Below are positions 61,967 to 64,000 of a stretch of 64,000 bases of DNA, in pieces. This DNA comes from a virus. The notes under the pieces are model-generated. The model had not been told where the DNA came from, ran no database searches, and saw only the letters and a program-made list of their open reading frames with translations. Numbering within the stretch: the first letter of the stretch is position 1; every line of letters starts with the position of its first letter. Location of the stretch: the IMG/VR virus record IMGVR_UViG_3300002835_000015, positions 94,799 to 158,798 of that record; one strand, 5' to 3'. The translations under genes and the position numbers were made by a program.

Positions 61967-62962
61967 ATGAAAACAGCAATTGTTACGGGAATAACAGGTC
62001 AAGATGGTAGTTATTTAGCAGAAAATTTATTAGACAAAGATTACAAAGTTATTGGATTATACAGAAGATCCAGTACCAATACCTTCAATAGAATCAAACA
62101 TATAGATAATCCTAATTTTATTTTGCAAGAATATGACATTACTGATCCTAGCGGATGCATATCTTTAATATCATATATCCAACCTGATGAATTTTATAAT
62201 TTGGCGGCCCAAAGTCATGTGGCCACAAGTTTCAAACAACCAACTACAACATTTGAAATTAATGCTATTGGTGTTATTAATGTTTTGGAGGCTATTCGAC
62301 TATTTTCAAAACATACTAAGTTTTATCAGGCTAGTACTAGCGAAATGTTTGGGCGAAATTACTCAGTTGATAGTGATGGTAACAAATATCAAAATGAAGA
62401 AACCTCCTTATTGCCACAAAGTCCTTATGCTGTAGCTAAGTTAGCTAGTCATCGAATGGTTCAAATATACAGAGAGGCTTATAACTTATATTGTTGTAGT
62501 GGAATACTATTTAATCATGAAAGTCCACGACGCGGCGAAAACTTTGTAACGCGTAAGATTACCAGATATATTGGTCGATTAGTTAATAACAAACTACAGC
62601 CAGATGAGAAATTGCGATTAGGAAACATAAAAGCAGTTAGAGACTGGGGACATGCTAAAGACTATGTTGAAGCTATGAGACTAATGCTAAATAACAATAT
62701 AGCCGCAAATGATTTTGTTATTAGCACCGGACAATGCTATAGTGTTGAGCAGTTTTTGCAAATAGCTTTTGGTCTAATAAATAAAGATTGGAATAATTAT
62801 GTTGTTATAGATCCTGAATTCTACAGACCAGCCGAAGTAGATTATCTGAGAGGAAACTCTGATAAAGCTAAAAAGTTACTAGGTTGGGAGCCTAAAATAC
62901 CATTCGAAGATTTAGTCAAAGATATGGTAAATCAAGATATTGAGATAACAAAGAATGATTAG
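61967..62962 (+). CDS. gmd: GDP-mannose 4,6-dehydratase
   Basis: 331 residues, an SDR enzyme: NAD(P) loop GITGQDGSYL (8-17), catalytic Thr124 and Glu126 in ASTSEMFG, Tyr154 and Lys158 in SPYAVAKL. Makes GDP-4-keto-6-deoxymannose, precursor of fucose, rhamnose and perosamine sugars. With the glycosyltransferases it may modify virion or host surface glycans. Confidence 0.93.
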   Translation: MKTAIVTGITGQDGSYLAENLLDKDYKVIGLYRRSSTNTFNRIKHIDNPNFILQEYDITDPSGCISLISYIQPDEFYNLAAQSHVATSFKQPTTTFEINAIGVINVLEAIRLFSKHTKFYQASTSEMFGRNYSVDSDGNKYQNEETSLLPQSPYAVAKLASHRMVQIYREAYNLYCCSGILFNHESPRRGENFVTRKITRYIGRLVNNKLQPDEKLRLGNIKAVRDWGHAKDYVEAMRLMLNNNIAANDFVISTGQCYSVEQFLQIAFGLINKDWNNYVVIDPEFYRPAEVDYLRGNSDKAKKLLGWEPKIPFEDLVKDMVNQDIEITKND

Positions 62963-63227
62963 AAACTTTGATGATCCTGAGTATAAAAAATGGAGAAATA
63001 AAATTTATGCAAGGGATAATCATACTTGTCAATGGCCAGGATGTTCTAATAAGAAAAAATTGAATGCTCATCATATTCGTCGTTGGGCTGATTTTCCAGG
63101 ACTACGGTTCGCTGTTGATAATGGAATAACATTGTGTAAAGATCATCATAAAGCAATTACTGGTGTAGAAACTTATTATGAGGCTGTTTTTTATAACATA
63201 GTAAAACAGAAAAATAATGACAAATAA
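62955..63227 (+). CDS. HNH endonuclease
   Basis: 90 residues: CQWPGCSNKKKLNAHHIRRW...NGITLCKDHH, a compact zinc-HNH. Terminase-linked HNH proteins are common and aid packaging in some phages. Overlaps both neighbours. Confidence 0.9.
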   Translation: MIRNFDDPEYKKWRNKIYARDNHTCQWPGCSNKKKLNAHHIRRWADFPGLRFAVDNGITLCKDHHKAITGVETYYEAVFYNIVKQKNNDK

Positions 63228-63708
63228 TAATACTTATAATAATTTTACCATTATAATAGACACGCGCGAACAACAGCCGTGGAATTTTGAGAGTTATACA
63301 ACGGCACATAAGAAACTTGATACTGGAGATTATAGTATCGAAGGACTGGAAAGCATTCTTACCATCGAAAGAAAAAAGAGCGCTAGTGAATTTGCTACAA
63401 ATATAGTGGAAAGTCGATTCAAAGATGTTATTATGCGCTTGAGTCAATTTAAATATTCATTTTTATTATTAGAATTTGACTTAGAGGACCTACTAATATA
63501 TCCGATAGGCAGTACTGTTCCTAAAAAAATGTGGGATAAAGTTAAAATTACTCCAGCTTTTTTAGTTAAAAATATACTTGAATTACAATTAAATCATAAT
63601 ATCAAAGTAATATTTTGTGGTAATGCAACTAGTGCTGAAAAAATAGCTGAATTTATATTTAAAAAAATACACTATATCGAAATGGTAAAAAAAACAGATG
63701 CCCAATAA
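63217..63708 (+). CDS. ERCC4-type (XPF-family) nuclease
   Basis: 163 residues. Active-site blocks IDTREQQPW (Asp15, Glu18), GDYS (Asp38) and IERKK (Glu51-Arg-Lys53) of the ERCC4 fold. Likely a structure-specific nuclease for recombination or packaging. Overlaps terL by 11 nt. Confidence 0.9.
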   Translation: MTNNNTYNNFTIIIDTREQQPWNFESYTTAHKKLDTGDYSIEGLESILTIERKKSASEFATNIVESRFKDVIMRLSQFKYSFLLLEFDLEDLLIYPIGSTVPKKMWDKVKITPAFLVKNILELQLNHNIKVIFCGNATSAEKIAEFIFKKIHYIEMVKKTDAQ

Positions 63709-64000
63709 TACTGATATAATATTTGACGATGCATGGTTGGGCTTGGGTGATCTATCAGCCCTGAGTTTGCCTAATAATGTAATGATACACAGGTCTGAGA
63801 AAGATATAGAATTTCCAGATCTTCATTTGATGCGTATATTAAAAAATCCTAAATATATTGGTAGTATGGTTAAATTACTATTTAATATAGAATTACATCC
63901 TATGCAAGTTGTAATTTTACAAGAATTTTGGATACGACCATTTCCAATGTATATTGCTAGTCGTGGTTGGGGAAAATCATTCTTATTAGCTTTGTATTGT
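63698..64000 (+). CDS. terL: Terminase large subunit, N-terminal part
   Basis: 101 codons visible, running off the right edge. MPNNTDIIFDDAWLG..., ELHPMQVVILQEFW, then Walker A ASRGWGKS (Lys93) of the packaging ATPase. Nuclease domain is outside the window. Confidence 0.9.
   Translation, partial: MPNNTDIIFDDAWLGLGDLSALSLPNNVMIHRSEKDIEFPDLHLMRILKNPKYIGSMVKLLFNIELHPMQVVILQEFWIRPFPMYIASRGWGKSFLLALYC

Noticed and set aside
1-64000. Integrase, attachment sites or lysogeny genes
   Set aside because: No recombinase, repressor or att-like repeat pair was recognised in the window.

Overview
The window is part of the genome of a large tailed bacteriophage. It is AT-rich, densely packed, and almost entirely read from the minus strand between about 0.1 and 60.3 kb. 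A plus-strand block begins at 60.39 kb and runs off the right edge inside the large terminase gene. Diagnostic phage genes are terL (Walker A visible), a gp55-like sigma factor, rIIA/rIIB-like proteins, SSB, tail-fibre-like proteins, a phage tmRNA and many tRNAs. The host cannot be named from sequence alone. Three small secreted proteins, two of them Cys-rich with a PVRK-type motif and one Val/Tyr/Pro-rich, recall proteins common in Planctomycetes; this is only a weak hint.

Layout. (1) 0-16 kb: class I ribonucleotide reductase, small membrane proteins and a lipoprotein, then two tandem cassettes of tail-fibre-like protein plus trypsin-like protease, a papain-like protease next to a holin-like protein, a PAS-domain membrane protein, a sigma-like protein and a glycosyltransferase. 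(2) 14.5-25 kb: nucleotide metabolism (two deaminase-type enzymes, a deoxyribosyltransferase-like protein, GMP reductase, ThyX), SSB, rIIB/rIIA and a second glycosyltransferase. (3) 25-41 kb: many small overlapping genes of unknown function, HNH endonucleases, a thioredoxin-like protein abutting a tmRNA, and two lone plus-strand genes. (4) 41-59.3 kb: an early-type region of short operons. Nearly every operon has its own strong TTGACA promoter, and 19 copies of an unusual ~80-bp repeat (family A) sit at operon ends. tRNA genes and a candidate structured RNA lie here too. (5) 59.6-64 kb: a secreted protein, an AT-hook protein, then the plus-strand packaging/late-control block (gp55-like sigma, possible small terminase, GDP-mannose dehydratase, HNH, ERCC4-type nuclease, terL).

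How the parts fit. The nucleotide enzymes mostly push G toward A (GMP reductase) and C toward T (dCMP deaminase, ThyX), with RNR supplying deoxynucleotides, which matches an AT-rich genome. tmRNA, tRNAs and many small early proteins suggest extensive takeover of translation. Early transcription looks host-sigma-70 driven. A phage gp55-like sigma and a recurring GTGTATA motif may handle later genes.

The strongest candidate for something undescribed is family A. Each copy holds four copies of a 14-bp word arranged as two dyads around a GC-rich core. Most copies abut or contain the stop codon of the preceding gene (two abut tRNA 3' ends), and the next promoter follows. A second family (B) occupies the same kind of position. 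Together they appear to replace intrinsic terminators in this region. All functional statements rest on reading motifs by eye; no database search was run.
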